Source: an uncultured Lachnospiraceae bacterium (GTDB lineage Bacteria > Bacillota > Clostridia > Lachnospirales > Lachnospiraceae). From it: 37,760 bases of DNA. The DNA is taken from contig CANQRW010000030.1 of NCBI GenBank assembly GCA_947626365.1, forward strand, positions 1 through 37,760, given 5' to 3'. The translations under genes were made by a program, and so were the position numbers. This document shows, piece by piece, positions 7,985 through 15,521 of the stretch (position 1 is the stretch's first letter; each line of letters opens with the position of its first letter). The notes below the pieces were generated by a model. It saw only the letters and a program-made list of their open reading frames with translations, did not search any database and was not told the DNA's origin.

Positions 7985-8013
7985 ATTATACTATAATCAT
8001 TTCAAAAGCGCAA
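7985..8013 (-). promoter_or_regulatory. Toxin promoter, possibly also driving cas5c-cas2
   Basis: On the minus strand, TTGCGC (8013-8008), 17 bp, then a perfect TATAAT (7990-7985); initiation is expected near 7978. It is the best minus-strand promoter between the cas3 terminator and cas5c. It could therefore serve both the toxin and, by read-through, the Cascade operon. Its -35 lies within the predicted Cascade protospacer. Confidence 0.8.
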
Positions 8014-8036
8014 CAAATTTCAGCAAATTTATTGAA
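7999..8036 (-). promoter_or_regulatory. Predicted Cascade binding site (PAM + pseudo-protospacer)
   Basis: On the minus strand TTC (8036-8034), the type I-C PAM, is followed by AATAAATTTGCTGAA (8033-8019). This matches the first 15 nt of the crRNA-like RNA's guide (AATAACTTTGCGGAA) except at positions 6 and 12, the bases Cascade flips out and does not read. A full-length footprint would run to about 7999, covering the toxin -35 (8013-8008). The PAM also overlaps the -35 of the small RNA's own promoter. Partial seed-only matching allows binding without Cas3 cleavage in known CreTA/CreR systems. Confidence 0.72.
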
Positions 8037-8060
8037 TTTTTATTTTTTTTATGATATATT
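8032..8060 (+). promoter_or_regulatory. Promoter of the crRNA-like small RNA
   Basis: TTGAAT (8032-8037), 17 bp, TATATT (8055-8060), with an extended -10 TG at 8052-8053. Expected initiation is near 8067. It diverges from the toxin promoter, the two being about 20 bp apart, and its -35 overlaps the Cascade PAM, which suggests self-regulation. Confidence 0.75.
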
Positions 8061-8066
8061 AAGTCT

Positions 8067-8144
8067 GTCAGAAAATTTCTGCGGATTGAAATAATAACTT
8101 TGCGGAAGGAAGGAAAAGGCTGCTTTATAAAGTTCAGCCTTTTT
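8067..8144 (+). ncRNA. crRNA-like small RNA (CreA/CreR-type antitoxin or Cas regulator)
   Basis: Starting just after a strong promoter, the RNA folds CAGAA/TTTCTG (8069-8081) as a small stem-loop followed by the 11-nt handle CGGATTGAAAT (8082-8092). The array's handle is TGGATTGAAAT, and the oldest repeat (45-77) has exactly CGGATTGAAAT. The stem sequence differs from the repeat but the hairpin-plus-handle layout that Cas5c cuts is kept. The guide AATAACTTTGCGGAAGG begins at 8093 and the RNA ends in a terminator in place of a second repeat. The guide's seed matches a PAM-flanked site at the toxin promoter. In described CreTA and CreR systems such RNAs load Cascade and repress a toxin or cas promoter. 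The role here is inferred from sequence; the match was found by eye. Confidence 0.72.
8114..8144. terminator. Bidirectional terminator shared by cas3 and the small RNA
   Basis: AAAAGGCTG (8114-8122) pairs perfectly with CAGCCTTTT (8135-8143) around a CTTTATAAAG palindrome. T-runs follow on both strands. It ends the rightward small RNA and lies three bases past the cas3 stop, so cas3 is a separate transcription unit from cas5c-cas2. Confidence 0.88.
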
Positions 8145-8146
8145 CT

Positions 8147-10306
8147 CTATAAAAAAATCCCCTCTCCCAAACTCACATCTGTCTTTAACCCTATCTCCTC
8201 TGAGTAGCGATCTCCCTCCCGCAGTATCGCAATCGTCTCATCGATCTCATCCAACATCCCGGCAGCCAACATATATTCATATGTTTTTTCAAAAACATTT
8301 ACCGTGTAATGTCCCACTTTTCGCATAAGCGCTCTTGTTTTCACACCGTACCGCAGCTGCCGCTCCAGTTCCTTCGCTTCCGGTTCTCGCGCCACCATAA
8401 CCATTCTGGTATTTTCCTGGATAATATGAAATTCATTTGCAACCGCGCGAAACGGAATCGCATTGATGCTGCAGTCGTTTAGGGACTTCAATATCTCTTT
8501 CTTATCCAGTCCTTCACCTTTTACATAGAACAATCGGGAAAAATATTCGTGAACAGCAGCCGGTGAACCCATGTCTTCATACTCATCCATAATCTGTTCC
8601 GCTATGACAATATTTTGTTTCATGGAAATGTTGCTCTTCCTTTCCTCCTGCACAAAGCGGAACACATGAGTCACGCTGTCCTCCGCAGCTCTTTTCCCTT
8701 CCCGATTGCACCGGCCGGCGGCCTGTATCACGGAGTCCACGCCGGCCAACTCCCGGTACACCGTCTGGAAATCCAGATCCACACCGGCTTCTACCAGACT
8801 GGTGGCAACCACACGGCAGGGTTCTCCCTTCGCCAGACGCTCTTTGATACCTTTTAATACTCTCTTCCGATGTTCCGGATACATATTGGTAGACAGATGA
8901 AAAAGGCCAGTTTTATCATCAATCTTATCGAAAACCCTTCGAACCATCGCCTTTGTGTTCAGGATGCAAAGAACCTGCGATTCGCTTTCCAGACGTTCCG
9001 CCAACTGATCAATCGTCATATCATCTTCTTTCACCAGCACGGTTCTTCGAAACACTTCATATTGTTTATCCGCTTCCGGACAGATTTCTCCCCGTACCAG
9101 CCGTTTGGGCAGCATAGATTCCAGGGCAGGCTGAGTAGCCGTACACAGAACCGCTGTACAGCCATAATTTAAAACCAGTTCATTGACTGCCCGCAGGCAA
9201 GGCCGCAAATAATCCGCAGGAAGCATCTGGGCTTCATCAAAAATCAAAACGCTTCCCGCAATATTATGAAGCTTGCGGCATTTGGAAGATTTACTGGCAA
9301 AAAGCGATTCAAAAAACTGCACCCCGGTAGTCACCACCACCGGAACATCCCAGTTTTCCGCCGCCAGCTGCTTTAAATTCAGTTCATCCTTGTCCGAGTC
9401 GGAATACTCCGCATTACTGTGATGCTCCAATACCTGGCTGTCTCCCAAAATATTGCTGAAAACCTCAGCGTTCTGTTCAATAATACTGGTGTACGGAATC
9501 ACATATATGATTCTTTTTAAATTATACTTCAAAGCATGATTTAAGGCAAACGCCATAGACGAGACAGTTTTCCCGCCGCCTGTGGGAACTGTAAGATAAT
9601 AAATTCCCTGCTCTTCTTTTCCTTTTTCCAAGCAGGCCTTCAGGATTTCTGTCCTCTTCGTATTCAATAACCCTTTATCCTGCCCTGATAACCAGGGAGC
9701 AACATACGCATCCAGCCGGGATTTCAGCGTTTCTATAGAATCATAGGGATAGCTGCGTTTTGTTCCCCGCACAAACCTTTCCGTATCCAGATAATCCGCG
9801 TCCACCAGGCAGGAATACATCATCCGGATAAAAAAAGTGACGCTAAAAATTCCTCTTTCTTCCCCATCATAATTAAAAATTTCAAAAAGGGGAGAAGTAA
9901 CAGGGGGAACTTTTATCTCGTTTTTAAAGAATTGATAATCCGGAGGCTTTTTCTTCAGGCGTTCTTTCAGAGGCGTTACTTTCCCATCATTTGCTGCTCC
10001 TATGCTCCCATCCGGCAAGCCGGCATGATGACCGGCAACACAATAGGCCGCCCAAAACGCATGAAGCCCCTTTAATTCTAACGCGCCGGCTGTAGAATGA
10101 TCGACCTTTATCCCATCACCGCGTATCCGTTTCTGAAACACCCCTGAGTATTTGCCGATGTCATGCAGCAAACCACACAAATATCCCAGACTCTTATGAT
10201 GAAATACATCCGCAAACTCGCCGGCCAGTTCTGCGGTACCATAGAGATGATCCCTTAACAGCTGTTCTCTCAATCCATCTTCAGAAACATGTGCCAGATA
10301 TTCCAT
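8147..10306 (-). CDS. cas3: CRISPR-associated helicase-nuclease Cas3
   Basis: A 719-residue Cas3 with an N-terminal HD nuclease domain (GLLHDIGKYS, His48-Asp49; further histidines in the 70s-90s, including AGHHAG) fused to a superfamily 2 helicase. Walker A is TVPTGGGKT (239-247), the DEAQ box is 357-360, and motif VI is QAAGRCNREG. Cas3 is recruited by DNA-bound Cascade, nicks the displaced strand and degrades it 3' to 5'. A GGGAGG site precedes the ATG and a clear promoter lies upstream. Unlike many I-C loci it does not run into cas5c: a strong terminator and the toxin/small-RNA module intervene. Confidence 0.97.
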   Translation of the reverse strand: MEYLAHVSEDGLREQLLRDHLYGTAELAGEFADVFHHKSLGYLCGLLHDIGKYSGVFQKRIRGDGIKVDHSTAGALELKGLHAFWAAYCVAGHHAGLPDGSIGAANDGKVTPLKERLKKKPPDYQFFKNEIKVPPVTSPLFEIFNYDGEERGIFSVTFFIRMMYSCLVDADYLDTERFVRGTKRSYPYDSIETLKSRLDAYVAPWLSGQDKGLLNTKRTEILKACLEKGKEEQGIYYLTVPTGGGKTVSSMAFALNHALKYNLKRIIYVIPYTSIIEQNAEVFSNILGDSQVLEHHSNAEYSDSDKDELNLKQLAAENWDVPVVVTTGVQFFESLFASKSSKCRKLHNIAGSVLIFDEAQMLPADYLRPCLRAVNELVLNYGCTAVLCTATQPALESMLPKRLVRGEICPEADKQYEVFRRTVLVKEDDMTIDQLAERLESESQVLCILNTKAMVRRVFDKIDDKTGLFHLSTNMYPEHRKRVLKGIKERLAKGEPCRVVATSLVEAGVDLDFQTVYRELAGVDSVIQAAGRCNREGKRAAEDSVTHVFRFVQEERKSNISMKQNIVIAEQIMDEYEDMGSPAAVHEYFSRLFYVKGEGLDKKEILKSLNDCSINAIPFRAVANEFHIIQENTRMVMVAREPEAKELERQLRYGVKTRALMRKVGHYTVNVFEKTYEYMLAAGMLDEIDETIAILREGDRYSEEIGLKTDVSLGEGIFL

Positions 10307-10344
10307 CCATCAGAGTCCTCCCATCCAAATCTTTCGTTTCTTTA

Positions 10345-10373
10345 AGTATAACACATTAATATCAGAGCCGCAA
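10345..10373 (-). promoter_or_regulatory. cas3 promoter
   Basis: On the minus strand TTGCGG (10373-10368), 17 bp, TATACT (10350-10345) with an extended -10 TGT. It lies about 40 bp upstream of the cas3 ATG. The rest of the 243-bp intergenic space to the next gene is AT-rich and would also hold the divergent promoter of the response regulator, which I cannot place with confidence. Confidence 0.75.
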
Positions 10374-10549
10374 GAAATCGCCAAATTACATAATACGACG
10401 TTCATTTTTCGATTACACTCAATTTCCAAAACAGCTGTGAATTGTTAAAATTATAAGTTTTAAAGATAGTTTAGAGAAATCTATGTTAAAATAATTATTG
10501 TGGAAACTCTGCAGACCGTAAAATCCAGCAGTAAAAAGGGGAAAATTTC

Positions 10550-11242
10550 ATGCGGATTCTGATGATTGAAGACGACAAAGACTTATGCAGAAATATCATT
10601 CTGGCTTTGAAGGCGGCCGGATACGAAACGGAATGCTGCCACTCCGGCGACGATGGTCTCTACTGCGCCAAAAACCAGCCCTATGACGCCATCATTCTGG
10701 ACCGGATGCTGCCGGGCATCGACGGGCTGACGGTGCTTCAGAGCCTGCGCCGCCAGGGGGTTCAGACGCCTGTGATCCTGGCCACCGCACTGGACCGGCT
10801 GGGAGACCGGATCGACGGCCTAGACGCGGGAGCCGACGACTATCTGGTAAAGCCTTTCGCCGTAGAAGAACTGATGGCACGGATCCGCGCCGTCACAAGG
10901 CGGCCGGCCAGGCTTCAGGATCTGACACGGCTTTCGGCCTTTGGCCTGTGCCTGGAACCGGAAAACCGGCTGCTGACCTGCGGGGAGTTGTCGGTGAATC
11001 TGTCCCGCCGGGAATCGGCCCTTCTGGAATGTTTCCTGAAGCATCCCGGGCAGACCCTGCCCAGAGGGCGGATCCTCTCCTACGTCTGGGGCTCTTCCGC
11101 CGAGGTGGAAGACGGCAACCTGGACAATTATATCTATTTTCTGCGCAGGCGGCTGGCCGCAGTAAAGGCCCATGCCAGGCTGGTCACCGTCCACGGCGTC
11201 GGCTATCAGCTGATCGGTACGGAAGCCGGCGCTTCTGACTGA
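10550..11242 (+). CDS. OmpR-family response regulator
   Basis: A 230-residue two-domain regulator. The receiver (1-115) has the acidic pocket Glu7-Asp8-Asp9, phospho-acceptor Asp51 in DAIILDRMLPG, Thr79 and Lys101 in LVKPF. The winged-helix DNA-binding domain (about 128-225) ends with the family's TVHGVGYQL. It is probably co-transcribed with the histidine kinase 60 bp downstream. No target gene is evident: cas3 lies divergently upstream and an IS element follows the kinase. The GC-richer codon use differs from the AT-rich intergenic DNA before it. Confidence 0.93.
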   Translation: MRILMIEDDKDLCRNIILALKAAGYETECCHSGDDGLYCAKNQPYDAIILDRMLPGIDGLTVLQSLRRQGVQTPVILATALDRLGDRIDGLDAGADDYLVKPFAVEELMARIRAVTRRPARLQDLTRLSAFGLCLEPENRLLTCGELSVNLSRRESALLECFLKHPGQTLPRGRILSYVWGSSAEVEDGNLDNYIYFLRRRLAAVKAHARLVTVHGVGYQLIGTEAGASD

Positions 11243-11301
11243 AACCCGTTACGACCGGCTAACCACCGGCCAATCCTGCAAAATCATCATGGAGACCAGC
11301 T

Positions 11302-12720
11302 ATGAATACCAAATCCATTCTCACTCTGCGGCGGCGCCTTACCTGCCTCTATGCCGTCACCACCTCTCTGATCCTGACGCTGGTTCTGGCCGTGTCCCTT
11401 CTGACCCGCGTCCGGGATGTCCGTCAAAGTCAGTTGGACGAGTTCTCCCGTCTGTGGGAATCCCTCCGGTTTCGCCTTCAGTCGGACCTTTCTATCTCCC
11501 AAAGCTATCTGGCTCAGACGGAAGCCTCCAACTCGGCCGTCATTCATATTGAGGAAAACGGTTCTCCACTCCTCTATGCCGGCTCCTGGTCTCCCCGAAC
11601 CAAACGGCAGGAACTGATCCGCCAGGCAAAATCTCTGGCCGAAGAGGAAAATGTATTCACCACAGCCCGGCCCGTCTCCTCCTCCTCCATCACCAGTTCC
11701 CTGCTTACATTTCAGGGGGATTCCGGGGAAACATATTATGGCCGCGTAATGGTGATCCCCTACGGAAAATCTGTCCGCTCCCTGTGCCTGATTTCCTATG
11801 TGCCTCCCATAACCTCCGCGCTTCGCGAACCCCTTCTCCAGCTGTTTTTCCTGGAACTGCTGGGAATCCTGTGCCTGACCGCCATCAGCTGGAGGTTTGT
11901 GGGATGGTCCCTGAAACCTGTGGCAGAAAGCCAGCAGCGGCAGGCCGAATTCATCGCGGCTGCCTCCCATGAACTGCGCTCGCCTCTGGCAGTGCTCCGC
12001 TCCGGCATTGCCGCTCTGCGCGCAGTAACGGCCGAAATCCCGGACCATTCCCCAGAAGCCCACTCATCAGAGAAGGCTGTTCCCCGGACTGCCCCGGATT
12101 CCATTCTCTCCTCTCTCGACAGCGAGTGCGGGCGCATGTCGCGGCTTGTGGATGATATGCTGCTTCTGGCCTCCGCCGACGCCAGAACCTGGCGGCTGAA
12201 CCGTACTGAAACCGACATGGACACCCTTCTGATTGAGACATATGAAGCCTATCTGCCCCTCTGCCGTCAGAAAGGCATTTCCCTGAAACTGGAGCTGCCC
12301 CGGCAACCCCTTCCCACACTCTCTGCCGATGGCGAGCGCATCCGTCAGGTACTGGCAATCCTTTTGGACAACGCCATGACCTACACCCCTGCCGGCCGGG
12401 AAATTCGGATTCAAGCGGAGACAGCTGCCGCGCGGAAATCCGATGAAGTGATTCTGCGCGTCATCGATCAGGGCCCCGGAATTCCCGACAGCGACAAAGC
12501 GCGTATCTTTGACCGCTTCTACCGGGCCGATTCCGCCCGCAGCGACAAATCCCACTTTGGCCTTGGCCTGAGCATTGCCAAAGAGCTGGTACATCTTCAC
12601 GGCGGTTCCATCGAAGTGACAGACGCAAATATGAGCAGATCGTCACTGGCGCTCTGCCCGCATACTGACGCAAAAGCAGGCGGAAGCTGCTTCACTGTCC
12701 GCCTGCCGGTCAAAACCTGA
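11302..12720 (+). CDS. Sensor histidine kinase
   Basis: A 472-residue membrane kinase paired with the upstream regulator. Membrane helices at about 13-35 and 178-200 flank a 140-residue extracytoplasmic domain. No clear HAMP domain is visible. The dimerisation/phosphoacceptor region has His223 in ASHELRSPLAVLRSG. The ATPase domain has the N box (LLDNAMTYTP), G1 (DQGPGIP), F box (FDRFYRAD) and G2 (FGLGLSIAKELV). It would phosphorylate the regulator in response to an unknown envelope signal. The IS element begins only 30 bp after its stop. Confidence 0.92.
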   Translation: MNTKSILTLRRRLTCLYAVTTSLILTLVLAVSLLTRVRDVRQSQLDEFSRLWESLRFRLQSDLSISQSYLAQTEASNSAVIHIEENGSPLLYAGSWSPRTKRQELIRQAKSLAEEENVFTTARPVSSSSITSSLLTFQGDSGETYYGRVMVIPYGKSVRSLCLISYVPPITSALREPLLQLFFLELLGILCLTAISWRFVGWSLKPVAESQQRQAEFIAAASHELRSPLAVLRSGIAALRAVTAEIPDHSPEAHSSEKAVPRTAPDSILSSLDSECGRMSRLVDDMLLLASADARTWRLNRTETDMDTLLIETYEAYLPLCRQKGISLKLELPRQPLPTLSADGERIRQVLAILLDNAMTYTPAGREIRIQAETAAARKSDEVILRVIDQGPGIPDSDKARIFDRFYRADSARSDKSHFGLGLSIAKELVHLHGGSIEVTDANMSRSSLALCPHTDAKAGGSCFTVRLPVKT

Positions 12721-12779
12721 CTCACCTCAATGGGAAGGGCCGCTGCAGAAGGGGCTGTCGGGAAATAGATAGCTCCAAC

Positions 12780-12819
12780 CAGGGGCCAGCGTAACTCAAT
12801 CGAGCTACGCCGGCCCCTG
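12780..12819 (+). terminator. Subterminal hairpin of the IS, upstream of the transposase
   Basis: CAGGGGCCAGCGTA (12780-12793) pairs with TACGCCGGCCCCTG (12806-12819) with one mismatch, followed by AAATTTTTTT. It is a strong terminator-like structure that would block transcription entering from the kinase, insulating the transposase. A second short hairpin (AAAGATGG/CCATCTTT) follows. Confidence 0.75.
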
Positions 12820-12892
12820 AAATTTTTTTCAAAAAAGAAAAAAGATGGCTAACGACAACCATCTTTTTCCCGTTTCATGTTATAATGAAACT

Positions 12893-14647
12893 ATGCTCAA
12901 ACAAGATTATTATAACGACTTTTTTGATCTGGGGCAACAGAAAATTAACTTTAGTTTTTTCGAATTGAGTTTACCCGATGACGATCCAGTCTATACCCTG
13001 AAAAAAGTGATGGAGGAATTAGATTTTTCAGGCCTTCTGGCCTGTTATTCAGACCAGGGAAGAACCGGGTTTAACCCGATCATGCTCTATTCTGTTGTTA
13101 CCTACGCAAACATGCGGGGTGTCCGGGCGGTTGACCGTATTGTAGATCTATGCCAGAGGGATCTGGCGTTCATCTGGCTGACGAAAGGACAAAAGCCAAA
13201 GAGGGATGCCTTTTATGATTTTAAAGGGAAAAAGCTCACGGGGGAAGTCCTGGAGGAATTGAACCACCAGTTTATGCGCCGTCTGGAAAAGGAAGGCCTT
13301 GTCACCCTGAAAGAACTTTACATCGATGGGACAAAGATCGAAGCAAATGCCAACCGGTATACGTTTGTCTGGCGCGGGACACTTAATTATCATCTGGCGG
13401 GACTTCTGGATACGATAGACACCCTTTATGCCAAATATAATGCCTTCCTGGCTGAGAACGGCTATGGATCCAAATATGACCTTGGGGATGCCCATATGTT
13501 CATTATCGAAGGGATGGACAAAGTCAGGAAGATCATCGAAGAAAACCGAAAACGGAAACTGACAAAACACAAGAAGATCCCCAACGATGCCCTGATCGAG
13601 ATCGACAACTGTTCCCCGCTTGAGATCCTGAAACTGCAGAAGAACCTGATGCGGATTGCGGAAGGGGAAGGGATCGGCTTTGTTTTCGGAAAGGGAAAAC
13701 ATAAGCCGGAGATCCAGAAACTCTATGATGAGCTGGAAGCATGCGGCAGCCGCCTGATGGAATATAAAGAATGCTTTGAGATCATGGGGAAAGACCGCAA
13801 CAGCTATTCAAAGACAGACCTGGAAGCCACATTCATGCGAATGAAAGAAGACCATATGCTGAACGGACAGTTAAAACCGGCATACAATGTCCAGATAGCG
13901 GTGGAGAATTACTTTATTGTCCACGGTTACGTGAGTAATGACCGGACCGATTACAATACCCTGGTCCCGGTTCTGGAAAAGCACAGGAGCGTGTTCGGGG
14001 ATACCTTGGAGGCGGTGACGGCCGACAGTGGCTACTGCAGTGAAAAGAACCTGCTGTATCTGCAGGAGAATAGGATCCGAAGCTTCATCAAGCTTCAGGA
14101 CCATGAGAAGCGGAAGACGTGCGCTTTTCAAAAAGACATCGGAAAGTATTACAATATGACCTATGCCGTTTATGAAGATGAGCATTATTACATCTGCCAT
14201 GACGGAAGGGAACTGCGCCATATCCGGACGGAAAGCAAAGAGCGGGACGGTTACACCCAGACAGTGGAAGTATACGGCTGTGCGGACTGCAGTGGCTGCG
14301 AGCATAAATCGGAATGTCTTTACAGGTACGACGCCCAGAAGGATCCGGATCGGAATAAGGTGATGAAGATCAATGAACGATGGGAAGAGCTGAAGGAAGA
14401 AAGCAATGCAAATATTCAGAGTGAGGAAGGGATCCGAAAGAGACAGATCCGGTCGATCCAGACCGAAGGGCACTTTGGGGATATCAAGGAGAATGAAAAC
14501 TTCCGGCGGTTCCACTACCGTTCAAAAGAGAAAGTATATAAAGAGTTCATGCTGTATGTCATAGGCCGGAACATCATGAAATACCATCGGTTTTTACATC
14601 ATGAGATCGAAGAATATGAGGGGAAAAAGGAGCAGAAAGCGGTTTAA
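12893..14647 (+). CDS. IS1182-family DDE transposase
   Basis: About 584 residues from the ATG at 12893 (LKQDYYNDFFDLGQQK…); a 16-codon upstream extension starts inside a hairpin and is unlikely. The N-terminal DUF772-type domain (FNPIMLYSVVTYANMRG) is followed by the catalytic DDE domain: Asp in YIDGTKIEANANRYTF, Asp in VTADSGYCSEKN, and Glu near the end in FGDIKENENFRRFHYR. A cysteine cluster (GCADCSGCEHKSEC) precedes the last motif, as in IS1182 relatives. A TATAAT (12881-12886) centred in GTTTCAT/ATGAAAC lies only about six bases before the ATG, so the message may be leaderless. The gene appears intact. Confidence 0.93.
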   Translation: MLKQDYYNDFFDLGQQKINFSFFELSLPDDDPVYTLKKVMEELDFSGLLACYSDQGRTGFNPIMLYSVVTYANMRGVRAVDRIVDLCQRDLAFIWLTKGQKPKRDAFYDFKGKKLTGEVLEELNHQFMRRLEKEGLVTLKELYIDGTKIEANANRYTFVWRGTLNYHLAGLLDTIDTLYAKYNAFLAENGYGSKYDLGDAHMFIIEGMDKVRKIIEENRKRKLTKHKKIPNDALIEIDNCSPLEILKLQKNLMRIAEGEGIGFVFGKGKHKPEIQKLYDELEACGSRLMEYKECFEIMGKDRNSYSKTDLEATFMRMKEDHMLNGQLKPAYNVQIAVENYFIVHGYVSNDRTDYNTLVPVLEKHRSVFGDTLEAVTADSGYCSEKNLLYLQENRIRSFIKLQDHEKRKTCAFQKDIGKYYNMTYAVYEDEHYYICHDGRELRHIRTESKERDGYTQTVEVYGCADCSGCEHKSECLYRYDAQKDPDRNKVMKINERWEELKEESNANIQSEEGIRKRQIRSIQTEGHFGDIKENENFRRFHYRSKEKVYKEFMLYVIGRNIMKYHRFLHHEIEEYEGKKEQKAV

Positions 14648-14711
14648 TCAGAAGAGAGCTCCGTAAAATCCAGAAAAGGGGGTTTTGCGCCCTAAAATAG
14701 GGGGCATGAAA

Positions 14712-14781
14712 AAGAGAAGATGGTCCCGCAAGGAATTCCAGCTTAAGAAAAGCCTGAATTCTGCGGGATCATCCCCTCTTT
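14712..14781. terminator. Long hairpin downstream of the transposase
   Basis: The region starting AAGAGAAGATGGTCCCGCA pairs with TGCGGGATCATCCCCTCTT, with an inner GAATTC/GAATTC pairing, forming an imperfect stem of about 30 bp. It would terminate the transposase transcript and block read-in from the right. Confidence 0.7.
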
Positions 14782-14859
14782 GTTTGTCAGGGGTCAAAAA
14801 TCGGTATTAACCGACAGCCCCACTGACGTAATCTAAATTTTCTTAACATACAACATAAT

Positions 14860-15369
14860 TTATTTGACGAATGGAGTTACGTCCTCACTCTCTCCGGCGT
14901 CAAATTCCGCAAGCGCCGATAAGTCGGGAACTGCCGTGAAATGCGCCGGCAGCCGCTCTTGTACCAAAAACATGATCATATACCACGGAAGGTAACGCAC
15001 GGACCCTTCAGTTTCAACATTACATGCGCCAAATACAATTCCTTCCGCAAGCGCCCACTCCTTTACATCCAAGGCATGATTCAGCGCGGCATGAAGATGA
15101 TAATCTTTCCCCGATTTGATTTCCAGGGGAATGATCTGCGTACCCTTTTGTATGACGAAATCCAGCTCTCCGACGTTACGCTTATTCAGATAACGAAGCT
15201 CGAAGCCATTTGAGACCAATTGGACCGCGAACACATTTTCCAGAATACTGCCCATATTCACCGACAGATCTCCCTGAAGAATGGGAAATTGAACGTTTCC
15301 CAGCCCCGCCGCACACAATAACCCGCTGTCATTCTGAAACAACTTGAACGCATTCAGCCTTTCCTTGAT
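14860..15369 (-). pseudogene. C-terminal fragment of a DUF4143 (AAA_14-type) ATPase
   Basis: About 169 codons remain open, bounded upstream by an in-frame TGA at 15372-15370. The visible sequence (KRNVGELDFVIQKG, PLEIKSGKDY) is the nuclease-fold-like C-terminal domain of DUF4143 proteins, which are normally near 400 residues with an N-terminal P-loop ATPase. No Walker motifs and no convincing start codon or ribosome site are present, so it is a 5'-deleted remnant. A TTG at 15342 could only give a fragment. Three TGCAAAACGTG motifs sit directly upstream. Confidence 0.85.
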
Positions 15370-15370
15370 T

Positions 15371-15447
15371 CACGTTTTGCAGCACATTTTCTGTAGTATA
15401 TTTCACGTTTTGCAATAGGATTAAATCATGTTTTCGCACGTTTTGCA
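15371..15447 (-). repeat. Three TGCAAAACGTG motifs at exact 33-bp spacing
   Basis: On the minus strand TGCAAAACGTG occurs at 15447-15437, 15414-15404 and 15381-15371, each 33 bp apart, i.e. about three helical turns. The bases between copies are not conserved. The third copy overlaps the stop codon that bounds the DUF4143 remnant. They could be operator or iteron-like sites, or the scar of a repeated coding segment (11 codons). Confidence 0.75.
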
Positions 15448-15521
15448 ATTATATAATTCCACAACTTATACTCGTCGAGAAAACTCTCTGCGCCGCTCAC
15501 AATATCAAGTGGATTTTCGGT

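Larger units (their letters stand above)
12751..14821 (+). mobile_element. IS1182-family insertion sequence, complete (2071 bp)
   Basis: The outer ends are inverted repeats: GGGGCTGTCGG at 12751-12761 and CCGACAGCCCC at 14811-14821, with weaker pairing extending to about 17 bp (15/17 matching). Between them lies one intact transposase gene bordered on each side by a large hairpin. I see no target-site duplication in the flanks (…CTGCAGAA and ACTGACGT…). The element lies between a histidine kinase and a truncated DUF4143 fragment. Confidence 0.88.

Noticed and set aside
12741-14830. Target-site duplication around the IS element
   Set aside because: The flanking bases (CTGCAGAA and ACTGACGT) do not match at any short length, so no duplication is claimed.
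15343-15521. An intact N-terminal ATPase part of the DUF4143 protein
   Set aside because: All frames are interrupted and no Walker motif is seen between 15343 and the GNAT gene; the 5' part has been lost, not frameshifted.
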